Assembly: GCF_026540895.1 (NCBI RefSeq)
Contig: NZ_JALNUR010000010.1
Coordinates: 1 to 64,000, forward strand
From: Sphingomonas sp. GM_Shp_1
Lineage (GTDB): Bacteria > Pseudomonadota > Alphaproteobacteria > Sphingomonadales > Sphingomonadaceae
Direction: 5' to 3'
DNA: 64,000 nt
The first letter of the stretch is position 1; every line of letters starts with the position of its first letter. Positions 9,050-17,291 of the stretch are shown here, piece by piece. A model generated the notes under the pieces. The model searched no databases. It saw nothing but the letters and a program-made list of their open reading frames with translations, and was not told where the DNA came from. Made by a program: the position numbers and the translations under genes.

Positions 9050-9811
9050 ATGCGAAGGATCACGGGCACGCTCGCCCTGGCGGCGGCGCTGATGCTGGTC
9101 GCCGCGCCGTTGGCGGCACAGGAAAAGACCGGCAACCGGCCGGGTTTCACGCTGGCACCCGGCACCGCCACCATCGTCCTGATGCGGCCCGAGATTCAGG
9201 CGGGGTCGCAATCGACCGGCGGCTCCTATGAACCCAATGCCGACTGGACCGACCAGGCCCGCGAGAATCTGGGGAAGGCGCTGGCCGAGGCGCAAGGCAG
9301 GCTGGGCAACCGCGTCGTCAGCTATGTCGAGCCGACGGGGCAGGGGGCGGCGGCGGCTCACGAATATCGCGCGCTGTTCACCGCGCTGGCCGATTCGGTC
9401 ATCACCTATCAGTTCTTCCCGGGCAACCGCCTGCCCACCAAGAAGCGCGACGACAGCTTCCTCTGGTCGATCGGGCCCGAGATCGCGAAGCTGCCGGGTC
9501 TGGAGGGGGCGGACTATGCCCTGTTCGTCACCACCGAGGATCATTTCGGATCGACCGGGCGCAAGCTGCTCCAAATCTTCGCCGCCGGGGTGGCTGGCGT
9601 CGGGGTGAGTTCCGGGGTGCACAAGGGCTTTGCCGGGCTGATCGACCTGAAGACCGGCGATCTGGTCTGGCTGAACGCCGATCTCGCCATGGGCGGCGAC
9701 GTCCGCACGCCCGAGGGCGCGAGCAAGCGCGTCGCCCAGTTGCTGGAAGGTTTCCCGGGCAAGCCGTCCGAAGCCGCCACCTCAGCCCCGACTTCGATCG
9801 CCGCGCGATAG
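9050..9811 (+). CDS. Exported protein of unknown function
   Basis: 253 residues with a clear Sec signal peptide (hydrophobic stretch 5-20, cleavage near AAPLAAQ-E at 23-24). The mature part has no motif I recognise. It contains an aromatic-poor alpha/beta sequence and a short glycine/valine-rich hydrophobic stretch near 180-195 (AAGVAGVGVSSGV) that may contact the membrane. It lies 9 bp before the M48 protease gene on the same strand, so the two, plus the next gene, are probably one operon handling a periplasmic task. Confidence 0.8.
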   Translation: MRRITGTLALAAALMLVAAPLAAQEKTGNRPGFTLAPGTATIVLMRPEIQAGSQSTGGSYEPNADWTDQARENLGKALAEAQGRLGNRVVSYVEPTGQGAAAAHEYRALFTALADSVITYQFFPGNRLPTKKRDDSFLWSIGPEIAKLPGLEGADYALFVTTEDHFGSTGRKLLQIFAAGVAGVGVSSGVHKGFAGLIDLKTGDLVWLNADLAMGGDVRTPEGASKRVAQLLEGFPGKPSEAATSAPTSIAAR

Positions 9812-9820
9812 GGCAGGGTG

Positions 9821-10984
9821 ATGAACGCATGGATGATCGCCGCCGCGCTCGCCGGCGCGGCCATGGGCACGGGTGCGTCCGACAGACTGGCCCCACCGCC
9901 ACCCTATCAGGCCGCCTATACGCCGACGACGGTCGACGAACGCGGGCTGTGGCAACAGGCGGACGAGGCGGAGCGCGACCTGCGCGACTCGCCCGTCGTG
10001 ATCCGGGATGCGGCGCTGAACGCCTATATGAGCCGGGTGCTGTGCCGCTCGGTGGGCGAGGATCGCTGCCGGGGCGTGCGCATCTATGTGGTGCGAGCTC
10101 CCTATTTCAACGCCTTCATGGCTCCCAACGGAATGATGGTCGTGTGGACCGGCACGTTGCTGCGCCTGCGCGACGAGGCGGAGCTGGCGGCGGTGCTGGG
10201 GCATGAATTCGGGCATTTCGAGATGCGCCATTCGCTCGCCAGCTTTCGCCAGCGCCGGACCATCGGCGACATCATCGCCTGGGCCGGAGTGGCGGCCCCC
10301 TATAGCCTGTTGCCGGTCAGCCTGATCCGGCTGCATTTCGCGTACAGCCGGGGGCAGGAGACCGAGGCCGACCTGATGGGCCTGCGCTATCTGAAGGCGG
10401 CGGGCTATCGCCCACGAGCGGCGTCGCGGATCTGGGAACGGATCATGGCGGAGGAGGATGCCACCGCGCTGGGGCGCAAGCGGCATGTCACCCATCGCTA
10501 TTCGGCGGGCTTCTTCGCCGACCATCCGACCGAGCTGACCCGTGCGACCTATCTGCGCGATGCGGCGGGCCAGGATGGCGAGAGCGGCGACGATGCGCGC
10601 GAGAGCTTCCAGACGGCCATGCAGCCCTTGCGCGCGACGTTTCTGGCCGACCAGATCAAGCTGAACGATTTCGGCGGATCGGAATATCTGCTCGGCGAAC
10701 TGGCGAGCGGACAATGGACGCCCGAACTGCTGGTGACGCGCGGGGAATTGTACCGGGAGCGGGGCAATCCGCGCGATCTGGTCAGCGCCGCGCAATTTTA
10801 TCAGCAGGCGATCGATGCGGGCTGTACCGACCCGATCGCCTGGCGTGGCCTCGGCCTGTCCTTGCTACGGGGGCAGCAGGTGGAGGCCGGGCGCGCGGCG
10901 TTGAAGACCTATCTGGAGCGGGCGCCGCAGGCGAGCGACCGGGCGGCGATGGCGATGTTGATCGGGGAAGGGGGCGTGCAGTGA
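9821..10984 (+). CDS. M48 family metalloprotease with a C-terminal repeat-type region
   Basis: 387 residues. An N-terminal hydrophobic segment (2-19) suggests export. The zinc site is HEFGH at 128-132, with the third ligand Glu182 in RGQETEAD, as in M48 peptidases such as BepA/LoiP. After about residue 285 a helical, TPR-like stretch follows (AAQFYQQAIDAGCTDPIAWRGLGLSLL...), also found in BepA. The likely role is quality control of envelope proteins. ATG at 9821 has AGGG 7 bp upstream; a GTG at 9818 is the alternative. The stop overlaps the next gene's GTG (GTGA). Confidence 0.88.
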   Translation: MNAWMIAAALAGAAMGTGASDRLAPPPPYQAAYTPTTVDERGLWQQADEAERDLRDSPVVIRDAALNAYMSRVLCRSVGEDRCRGVRIYVVRAPYFNAFMAPNGMMVVWTGTLLRLRDEAELAAVLGHEFGHFEMRHSLASFRQRRTIGDIIAWAGVAAPYSLLPVSLIRLHFAYSRGQETEADLMGLRYLKAAGYRPRAASRIWERIMAEEDATALGRKRHVTHRYSAGFFADHPTELTRATYLRDAAGQDGESGDDARESFQTAMQPLRATFLADQIKLNDFGGSEYLLGELASGQWTPELLVTRGELYRERGNPRDLVSAAQFYQQAIDAGCTDPIAWRGLGLSLLRGQQVEAGRAALKTYLERAPQASDRAAMAMLIGEGGVQ

Positions 10985-11568
10985 AGACTTTCAGGATCGC
11001 GATGATGGGGCTGGCGCTGGTCGCCGCGCCGGTGGCGGCTGGCAACCGGCTGATCGCGGCGGGACAGGCGGTGACGGTCGCCAAGTCGACGCTGACGGTC
11101 ACGCCGTCGGTCGAATGGAACAAGCTGGGCGAGCGACCTGGGCGCAACTCGGAGACATGGACCTTCGACGGCGATGCGCTGAACGACCTGACCTTTTACG
11201 GCGGCATCGAACCCGAGCGGACTCTGTTCCGCGAGGTCAGCAAGCGCACCAAGCCGCTGCCGCGCGTCAAGGCGACGATGCTGGTGACCGACATTCCGAC
11301 CTTGGTCGAGAACAGCTATCGCATCGCGCTGGAGACGCCGCTGTTCAGCGTCGACGGGATGGAGCCGATGGCCTTTGCGGGCAAGCCGGGGATCCGTTTC
11401 ACCTACAGCTTCACGCGGCCGCATGAGGACCTGCCGCGCAAGGGAGAGGGGCGAGCGGCGATGATCGACGGCAAGCTGTACCTCATCACCTTCGAGGCGC
11501 CGAGGCTGCACTATTTCGACGCGGGCGTGGCCGCGTTCCGACAGGTGGCGGACAGCGCGAAGCTGTAA
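10981..11568 (+). CDS. Exported protein of unknown function, coupled to the M48 protease
   Basis: 195 residues from a GTG start overlapping the protease stop by four bases. The N-terminus MKTFRIAMMGLALVAAPVAA is a signal peptide. The mature protein resembles small periplasmic proteins with a beta-rich fold; the region VDGMEPMAFAGKPGIRFTYSF and a late MIDGKLYLITFEAPRL are the most structured-looking parts. No family is recognised. It shares an operon with the M48 protease and the 253-residue exported protein. Confidence 0.8.
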   Translation: MKTFRIAMMGLALVAAPVAAGNRLIAAGQAVTVAKSTLTVTPSVEWNKLGERPGRNSETWTFDGDALNDLTFYGGIEPERTLFREVSKRTKPLPRVKATMLVTDIPTLVENSYRIALETPLFSVDGMEPMAFAGKPGIRFTYSFTRPHEDLPRKGEGRAAMIDGKLYLITFEAPRLHYFDAGVAAFRQVADSAKL

Positions 11569-11709
11569 AGAGCGGCTTCTTCGATCTAGGCCGACCATCC
11601 GTTCGCACCGAGACCTTCGGCTGGCTGGCAAGCCAGCCGTGCAGGATGAACTTCGGCGCATCGCGCCGACGTCGAAGTGCGCGGGATTCGCGCGCGGCGG
11701 GGGGCGGGG

Positions 11710-11738
11710 GCTTCGACTTCGCTCAGCCTGAACGGAGG
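11710..11738. repeat. Single family B repeat unit
   Basis: One copy of the dispersed unit CTTCGACTTCGCTCAGCCTG followed by AACGGAGG, in the 254-bp gap between the exported-protein gene and the nusG terminator. Confidence 0.8.
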
Positions 11739-11767
11739 TTTGGGAAGGGGAGCAGGAGGCCCGATAC

Positions 11768-11799
11768 AAAAAGGGCCGGTGGCGTTGCCGCCCCGGCCC
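11768..11799 (-). terminator. Rho-independent terminator of secE-nusG
   Basis: On the minus strand GGGCCGG and GGC pair with GCC and CCGGCCC around an AAC loop, followed by TTTTT. It lies about 25 bp beyond the nusG stop. Confidence 0.85.
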
Positions 11800-11822
11800 C
11801 CGTTCCGTCGATCTAGCAGGGC

Positions 11823-12359
11823 TTACTTCGAGCGTTCGACCTGCTCGAAATCCAGTTCCACCGGGGTGGCGCGACCGAAGATCGACACCGACACCTTGAC
11901 CTTGGACTTGTCGAAATCCAGTTCCTCGACCACGCCGTTGAAGCTGGCGAAGGGGCCTTCCAGCACCTTGACCGCGTCGCCGATCTCGTAATCGACCTTG
12001 ACCTTGTGCTTCGGGGCGGCGGCGGCTTCTTCCTTGGAATTCAGCATCCGCGTGGCTTCGCTTTCGCTGATCGCCTGCGGCTTGCCCATCGCGCCCAGGA
12101 AGCCGGTGACCTTCGGCGTGTTCTTGACGAGGTGATAGACCTGGTCGTTCATGTCGAGCTTGGCCAGCACGTAACCGGGCATGAACTTGCGCTCGACCGC
12201 GATCTTCTTGCCGCGGCGGGCCTCGGTCACGGTTTCGGTCGGAACTTCGATCTGCGCGACGAGATGGTCGAGACCCAGACGGGTCGCCTCGGCCATGATC
12301 GAGTCGCGGACCTTGCCCTCGAAACCGGAATAAGCGTGGATGATGTACCAGCGCGCCAT
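11823..12359 (-). CDS. nusG: Transcription termination/antitermination protein NusG
   Basis: A 178-residue factor that binds RNA polymerase through its NGN domain (residues 1-110, starting MARWYIIHAYSGFEGKV) and Rho or ribosomal protein S10 through its C-terminal KOW domain (from about 120, VLEGPFASFNGVVEELD). It lies 10 bp downstream of secE and ends at its own terminator, so transcription does not continue into rplK, unlike in many bacteria. Confidence 0.98.
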   Translation of the reverse strand: MARWYIIHAYSGFEGKVRDSIMAEATRLGLDHLVAQIEVPTETVTEARRGKKIAVERKFMPGYVLAKLDMNDQVYHLVKNTPKVTGFLGAMGKPQAISESEATRMLNSKEEAAAAPKHKVKVDYEIGDAVKVLEGPFASFNGVVEELDFDKSKVKVSVSIFGRATPVELDFEQVERSK

Positions 12360-12369
12360 GGGAAACCTT

Positions 12370-12567
12370 TTACTTCGCGAGCGACAGCAGGGTGCGGACC
12401 AGCGTCTCGAAGAACGAGTCGACCGCCAGGAAGAAGATGGCCAGGATCGTGGTCATCACGACCACCATCACGCCGGTCATCACCGTTTCGCGCCGCGTCG
12501 GCCAGACGACCTTCTTGGTTTCGGTCTTGACCTGGTTGATGAATTCGATGGGGGTCGTCTTCGCCAC
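12370..12567 (-). CDS. secE: Preprotein translocase subunit SecE
   Basis: 65 residues, the short single-span form of SecE that clamps SecY. It has the conserved cytosolic helix with VVWPTRRET (20-28) and one transmembrane helix (about 31-53). The start is the GTG at 12567; longer upstream readings are repeat-derived. It forms an operon with nusG. No tRNA-Trp was found immediately upstream, although one is common there in bacteria. Confidence 0.95.
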   Translation of the reverse strand: MAKTTPIEFINQVKTETKKVVWPTRRETVMTGVMVVVMTTILAIFFLAVDSFFETLVRTLLSLAK

Positions 12568-12682
12568 TCGTGCCGTTCCCGCACCTGCGTTGAAATTACT
12601 GTCAGCGGGGCATGGGTCCGCCGTCGCCTGCCCCAGGGGGCCTGCGACGAAAGGTCCGTCCGCGCTGTTCGGATGGGCACGC

Positions 12683-12711
12683 GATGTAGCTGTGGCTTGG
12701 TCAAAAGGCAA
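12683..12711 (-). promoter_or_regulatory. Candidate promoter of secE-nusG
   Basis: On the minus strand: TTGCCT (12711-12706), a 17-bp spacer, then TACATC (12688-12683), about 115 bp before the secE GTG. Confidence 0.45.
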
Positions 12712-12736
12712 GGGCGGGGCGGGGTGGCGCTTTTTC

Positions 12737-13112
12737 GTTCGCGCGAAGCCGCGACGGCGCGAAGAAAGTGGGTTCGCGCGGAGGCGCGGAGACGCGGAGG
12801 TTTTCGGGTTCGCGCAGAGGCGCGGAGGACGCAGAGGGGTATCCTGGTGGCCATCGAGGCCGGCACCCCCACCTCCGTTCAGCCTGAGCGTAGTCGAAGG
12901 CCAAGGGCAAGCATCGCCCAAGGTCCTCAAGCCGCAGGCTTGAACCATCAAACGTTAGACACTCCTGATCGCTTGGCGGGTGTCATCCCATGGCCTTCGA
13001 CTACGCTCCGGCTGAACGGAGGGAAGGGGTGTAGGCCTCTTCTTCGTCTCTCCGCGCCTCCGCGTCTCCGCGCGAACCCACCTTCTTCGTGTCATCGCGT
13101 CTTCGCGCGAAC
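12737..13112. repeat. Family A long palindromic repeat with a nested family B pair
   Basis: The 547-bp gap 12568-13114 has no gene apart from the secE leader. Outer arms (GTTCGCGCGAAGCC... and ...GTCTTCGCGCGAAC) and inner arms (GGTTCGCGCGGAGGCGCGG and ...CTCCGCGCGAACC) face each other across about 250 bp. The interior holds a facing pair of family B units at 12871-12900 and 12992-13022. As RNA it would fold into one very long hairpin. Related elements lie at 17067, 22489, 22887, 33391 and 54703. Confidence 0.85.
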
Positions 13113-13114
13113 AA

Positions 13115-13297
13115 TCAACAGCACCGCCCACCATTCTTCCCCCCGTACCGCGCCTGTTGCCGCTCGCGGAAGAAGGTCACCTCGTCCATCGGCTCCCGGT
13201 CGGGATGCCTGGCCGCCATGTGCGCCACATAGGCCTCATAGCTGGGCATCCCGACCAGGGCGTTGCCGATCTCGCGCAGGCGGGCGAGCCAGCTCAT
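13115..13297 (-). CDS. YbdD/YjiX-family small protein partner of CstA
   Basis: 60 residues (MSWLARLREIGNALVGMPSY...), matching the short YbdD/YjiX family usually encoded directly after cstA-type transporters. The core GMPSYEAYVAHMAARHPD and the ending with GGKNGGRCC are typical. ATG at 13297 overlaps the cstA stop as ATGA. It is likely a cytoplasmic accessory or modulator of the transporter; the mechanism is not established from this sequence. Confidence 0.88.
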   Translation of the reverse strand: MSWLARLREIGNALVGMPSYEAYVAHMAARHPDREPMDEVTFFRERQQARYGGKNGGRCC

Positions 13298-15339
13298 TCG
13301 GCGGCCACCGGTTCGGGCGGAACCTCGGTCACGCTCGGCCGGTCGATCCGACGTGCGATCAGGCAGGTGCGCACCGCATAGACCAGGATCGCCAGCACCA
13401 CGCCCAGGAAGATCGCGCACAGCCCCGCGTCGATCCGGTCGTTGAACACGATCCGCCCCATCTCCGCCATGGTCTTGGCGGGCGGCAGCAGCTTGCCCGA
13501 TGCCGCGGCGTCCGCGAACTTGTCGGCATGGGCCAGGAAGCCGACGCGCGGATCGGCGGAGAAGATCTTCAGCCACCCGGCGGTCAGCGTACAGGCGAGC
13601 AGCCAGACGGTCGGCACCACCGTGATCCAAGCGAAGCGGTCCTTCTTCATGCGGAACAGCACGACGGTCGACAGCATCAGCGCCACGGCCGCCAGCATCT
13701 GGTTGGAGATGCCGAACAGCGGCCACAGCGTGTTCACCCCGCCCAGCGGATCGGTAACGCCCTGATAGAGGAAGAAGCCCCAGGCCGCGACGCACAGGCC
13801 GGTCGCGATCAGGCCGGGCGCGACCTTGCTCGATCCGCGGAAGCTGGGGACGACCAGCCCGATCAGGTCCTGAAGCATGAACCTGCCTGCGCGCGTGCCC
13901 GCATCGACGGCGGTCAGGATGAACAGCGCCTCGAACAGGATGGCGAAGTGATACCAGAAGGCCTTCATCGCCTGTCCGCCGAACAGGTGGCTGAAGATTT
14001 CCGCCATCGCCACGGCCAATGTAGGCGCGCCCCCTGCGCGGCTGATAATGGTATGCTCGCCCACATCCTTGGCGACCTGCGTGAGCGTCTCGGGCGAGAT
14101 GGGGAAGCCCATCGCGGTGACGGCGGCGGCGGCGCTGGCGGGATCGGTGCCCAGCACGGCGGCAGGCGCGTTCATCGCGAAATAGACGCCCGGATCAAGG
14201 ATCGAGGCGGCGACCAGCGCCATGATCGCCACCGCGCTTTCCATCAACATCGCGCCGTAACCGATGAAGGGCGCGTCCTTCTCGCTGGCGATCAGCTTCG
14301 GCGTGGTGCCGCTGGCGATGAGGGCATGGAAGCCCGACACCGCGCCGCACGCGATAGTGATGAACAGGAAGGGGAAGAGCGGTCCCGCCCAGACCGGCCC
14401 GCTGCCGTCGATGAACTTGGTGAGGGCGGGCATCTTGAGCGGCGGCGCCATGATGACGATGCCGATCGCCAGCGCCACGATCGCGCCGATCTTTAGGAAG
14501 GTCGACAGATAGTCGCGCGGCGCCAGCAGCAGCCACACCGGCAGGACCGAGGCGACCGCGCCGTACCCGATCAGCAGGAAGCAGAGTTGCACCGGCGTGA
14601 AGGTGAACAGCGGCGCCAGCGTCGCCGATTCGGCGATCGACTGGCCATAGACGATGGCGAGAATCAGGCCGATGAAGCCGATGATCGACACCTCGCCGAT
14701 CTTCCCCGGCCGCACCCAGCGGGTATAGCCGCCCATCAGCATGGCGAGCGGCACGGTCGCCGCCACGGTGAACAGGCCCCAGGGGCTTTCGGCCAGCGCC
14801 CGCACGACGATCAGAGCCAGCACCGCCAGGATGATGACCATGATCATGAAGGCGCCGAACAGCGCGATGGTGCCCGCCACGGGGCCCATCTCCATGCGGA
14901 TCAACTCGCCCAGCGAACGCCCGTCGCGCCGCATCGACAGGAACAGGACGAGGAAATCCTGCACCGCCCCTGCCAGCACCACGCCCGCCAGAATCCACAA
15001 GGTCCCGGGCAGATAGCCCATCTGCGCCGCCAGCACCGGACCCACCAACGGACCCGCGCCCGCGATGGCGGCGAAGTGATGGCCGAACAGCACCGTCCGG
15101 TCGGTCGCGACATAGTCCAGCCCGTCGGCGCGACGGATGGCGGGAGTGGGGCGGCTGGGGTCGATGCCGATCACCCGCGCGATGAACAGCGCATAATAAC
15201 GATAGGCGATCAGATAGACCGAGACGGCGGCGGCCACGATCCATAGCGCGTTGATCGGCTCGCCCCGCACCGTCGCGACCACGCCCAGCGCGCCCGCTCC
15301 GACGATCGCCAGCGCGATCCAGGGAAGGTGTTTCGTCAT
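13294..15339 (-). CDS. cstA: Carbon starvation protein CstA (pyruvate/peptide transporter family)
   Basis: A 681-residue inner-membrane transporter with many transmembrane helices from residue 8 onward. It has the CstA-family segments HHFAAIAGAGPLVGPVLAAQ (about 87-106) and SGTTPKLIASEKDA. CstA and its paralogue BtsT take up pyruvate, and CstA has been linked to peptide use during starvation. It is coupled to the YbdD-like gene by a 4-base overlap. Which substrate dominates here cannot be told from sequence. Confidence 0.93.
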   Translation of the reverse strand: MTKHLPWIALAIVGAGALGVVATVRGEPINALWIVAAAVSVYLIAYRYYALFIARVIGIDPSRPTPAIRRADGLDYVATDRTVLFGHHFAAIAGAGPLVGPVLAAQMGYLPGTLWILAGVVLAGAVQDFLVLFLSMRRDGRSLGELIRMEMGPVAGTIALFGAFMIMVIILAVLALIVVRALAESPWGLFTVAATVPLAMLMGGYTRWVRPGKIGEVSIIGFIGLILAIVYGQSIAESATLAPLFTFTPVQLCFLLIGYGAVASVLPVWLLLAPRDYLSTFLKIGAIVALAIGIVIMAPPLKMPALTKFIDGSGPVWAGPLFPFLFITIACGAVSGFHALIASGTTPKLIASEKDAPFIGYGAMLMESAVAIMALVAASILDPGVYFAMNAPAAVLGTDPASAAAAVTAMGFPISPETLTQVAKDVGEHTIISRAGGAPTLAVAMAEIFSHLFGGQAMKAFWYHFAILFEALFILTAVDAGTRAGRFMLQDLIGLVVPSFRGSSKVAPGLIATGLCVAAWGFFLYQGVTDPLGGVNTLWPLFGISNQMLAAVALMLSTVVLFRMKKDRFAWITVVPTVWLLACTLTAGWLKIFSADPRVGFLAHADKFADAAASGKLLPPAKTMAEMGRIVFNDRIDAGLCAIFLGVVLAILVYAVRTCLIARRIDRPSVTEVPPEPVAAE

Positions 15340-15465
15340 GCCCCGTCCGGTCCTCTTCTTATGCTATCGATTTCCCTTCTAGCCCGGCGGAGAGGGTGTG
15401 CCAGCCCCGAATGTCGCGATCGAACGGATTGCGGATCGTAACGAACCCGTGCCAAACTCCTGTGC

Positions 15466-16344
15466 ATGAGGCCGACGCGACGATGGATGATCGGGGGACT
15501 GATCGGGGGATTGGGCGCGAGCGGCCTGTTCGCGGCGGCACGGTCGATTGCGGGAGAACGGGCGGTGAAGGACCTATCCCATCTGACCCCGGAACAGCGG
15601 GCCCGCTATGAGGCCATGCACAAGCGGATGATGGCGGCCCTGACCTATGAGCGTGTCACCGTGCCCGGCAAGGATGCGCTGGCGGAGTGGGAGCGGCTGA
15701 AGGCGTCGGGGCGTGGCTGGCCGGTGGTGATCGGCAGCGACGAGGATCTGGAGCGGATCGCCGACCAGTTCACGACCGACGATCCCACGATATTCGGCGG
15801 CGTGCCAGGCAGTACGCCGCGCCCGCCCGCGCAAATCTTGGCGGCGGCGGAGGCTATTCGCTTTCCCGCGGACCTTCAGAAATGGTCGGGCGCCTATCGT
15901 CCCGAAGACCTTCGCGCGCCGCTCGGCGATTGGCCCACGCTGGTAGGGGACTATGCCCCCGATGTCGGGCCGAGCATCGCCAACGACCTGATGACCGGCG
16001 CGCCGCATGACCGGGTGCATATCCTGCTGCTGCCCGCCGGTCATGGCTGGGAAGCCCCGGCCTATCTGCGCTGGGGCAATTGGAATGCCTGTCCCCCGCC
16101 GGAATATCATGTCGCGGCGTTGCGCGACTGGAACCGGCGCTACGGGGCGGAGCTCGTCGCGGTCAACGGCGACACGATGGATATCCGCGTCCGCACCCGC
16201 CCGCGCGACCGGGCCGAGGCCGTGGCGCTGGCGCGCGACATGTATGGATATTGCCCCGACATCATCGACCAGGGAGCGGGTTCGATCTCCTCGCTGGCGG
16301 CCGGCCTGATGGAATCGGACTGGTGGTATTTCTGGTGGGACTGA
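15466..16344 (+). CDS. DUF4253 protein with a twin-arginine-like N-terminus
   Basis: 292 residues. The C-terminal half matches the DUF4253 pattern: WGNWNACPPPEYHVAALRDW, RYGAELVAVNGDTMDIRV, LARDMYGYCPDIIDQG and a final WWYFWWD. The N-terminus MRPTRRWMIGGLIGGLGASGLFAAA looks like a signal or anchor with a paired arginine before a hydrophobic stretch. DUF4253 has no established function; many members are cytosolic, so an exported form is unusual. It is monocistronic, divergent from cstA. Confidence 0.8.
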   Translation: MRPTRRWMIGGLIGGLGASGLFAAARSIAGERAVKDLSHLTPEQRARYEAMHKRMMAALTYERVTVPGKDALAEWERLKASGRGWPVVIGSDEDLERIADQFTTDDPTIFGGVPGSTPRPPAQILAAAEAIRFPADLQKWSGAYRPEDLRAPLGDWPTLVGDYAPDVGPSIANDLMTGAPHDRVHILLLPAGHGWEAPAYLRWGNWNACPPPEYHVAALRDWNRRYGAELVAVNGDTMDIRVRTRPRDRAEAVALARDMYGYCPDIIDQGAGSISSLAAGLMESDWWYFWWD

Positions 16345-16446
16345 CCGTCGGAGCCAAGCCTTGAAGCCGTGGCACGGCTCGTGGGCCGCTCCGGACGGAT
16401 GAACTTAGGGCTTGCCCCTGTCGCGCGTCCGGGGTGAAAGGCGGGC

Positions 16447-17040
16447 ATGGCCAGTCCTTCCTCTTCTCCGCTTGTCGTCGGTATCGGTGGCACGATCGGC
16501 AGCGTCTCCTCGACCGAACGCGCGCTGCGAATCGCGATGACTGCGGCTGCCGACGAAGGGTTCCGCACCCATGTCTTCGGCGGCGAGGACCTGGCGCGCC
16601 TGCCGCTCTACAATCCCCGCGCCGCGACGCGGACCGAGGCCGAGCGGACCTTTGTCCAAACGGTGCGGCAGGCCTCCGCTGTCATCATCGCCAGCCCCGG
16701 CTATCATGGCAGCATTTCCGGGCTGGTGAAGAACGCGCTCGATCTGCTGGAGGAAACGGCGAAGGACGACCGACCCTATCTCGCCGACCTGCCCGTCGGG
16801 CTGATCGCCACCGCCTATGGCTGGCAGGCGACGGGGTCGACCATCGCCGCGCTCCGCTCGATCGTCCACGCCCTGCGCGGCTGGCCGACGCCTTTTGCTG
16901 CGGCGGTGAACACCCAGCAGACGCGGTTCGATGAATCCGGCCAGATCGGCGATGCGACGGTGGAGGGGCAGTTGCGGCTGGTCGGCCAGCAGGTCGCCCG
17001 CTTCGCTCCGCTGGCGGGGACTATCCGCGCGTCGAATTGA
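16447..17040 (+). CDS. NAD(P)H-dependent FMN reductase family protein
   Basis: A 197-residue flavodoxin-like enzyme that reduces FMN or a quinone or azo substrate with NAD(P)H. The N-terminal phosphate-binding loop GIGGTIGSVSSTERAL (12-27) and the flavin-contact motif SPGYHGSISGLVKNALD (about 82-98) are those of the SsuE/ChrR-like family. It is monocistronic. A family A repeat follows directly. The substrate cannot be assigned. Confidence 0.85.
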   Translation: MASPSSSPLVVGIGGTIGSVSSTERALRIAMTAAADEGFRTHVFGGEDLARLPLYNPRAATRTEAERTFVQTVRQASAVIIASPGYHGSISGLVKNALDLLEETAKDDRPYLADLPVGLIATAYGWQATGSTIAALRSIVHALRGWPTPFAAAVNTQQTRFDESGQIGDATVEGQLRLVGQQVARFAPLAGTIRASN

Positions 17041-17066
17041 GGGCTGTTGTCGTCGCCCGGATTTTT

Positions 17067-17281
17067 GGTTCACGCGAAGCCGCGATGGCGCGAAGATGTT
17101 GATTTCGCGCGGAGGCGCGAAGGACGCTGAGATGTCCCGCGCGCGATAGCCCGCAGTCCTCCTTCGTCGGTCGCTGGCGGAAGAAGGGATGCGTTGCCCG
17201 CAGGGTACGACACCTCCGCGTTCTCCGCGCCTCCGCGCGAACCATCCTCTTTCTCTTCGCGGCATCGCGCCTTCGCGCGAA
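17067..17281. repeat. Family A long palindromic repeat
   Basis: Outer arm GGTTCACGCGAAGCCGCGAT faces ...CATCGCGCCTTCGCGCGAA; inner arm TTTCGCGCGGAGGCGCGAAG faces TCCGCGCCTCCGCGCGAACC. The centre differs from other copies. It lies between the converging FMN reductase and tmk genes. Confidence 0.85.
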
Positions 17282-17291
17282 ATAAAGGAAA

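Noticed and set aside
12568..12720. Search for a tRNA-Trp upstream of secE
   Set aside because: No cloverleaf or Trp anticodon loop could be built; only a candidate promoter is present.
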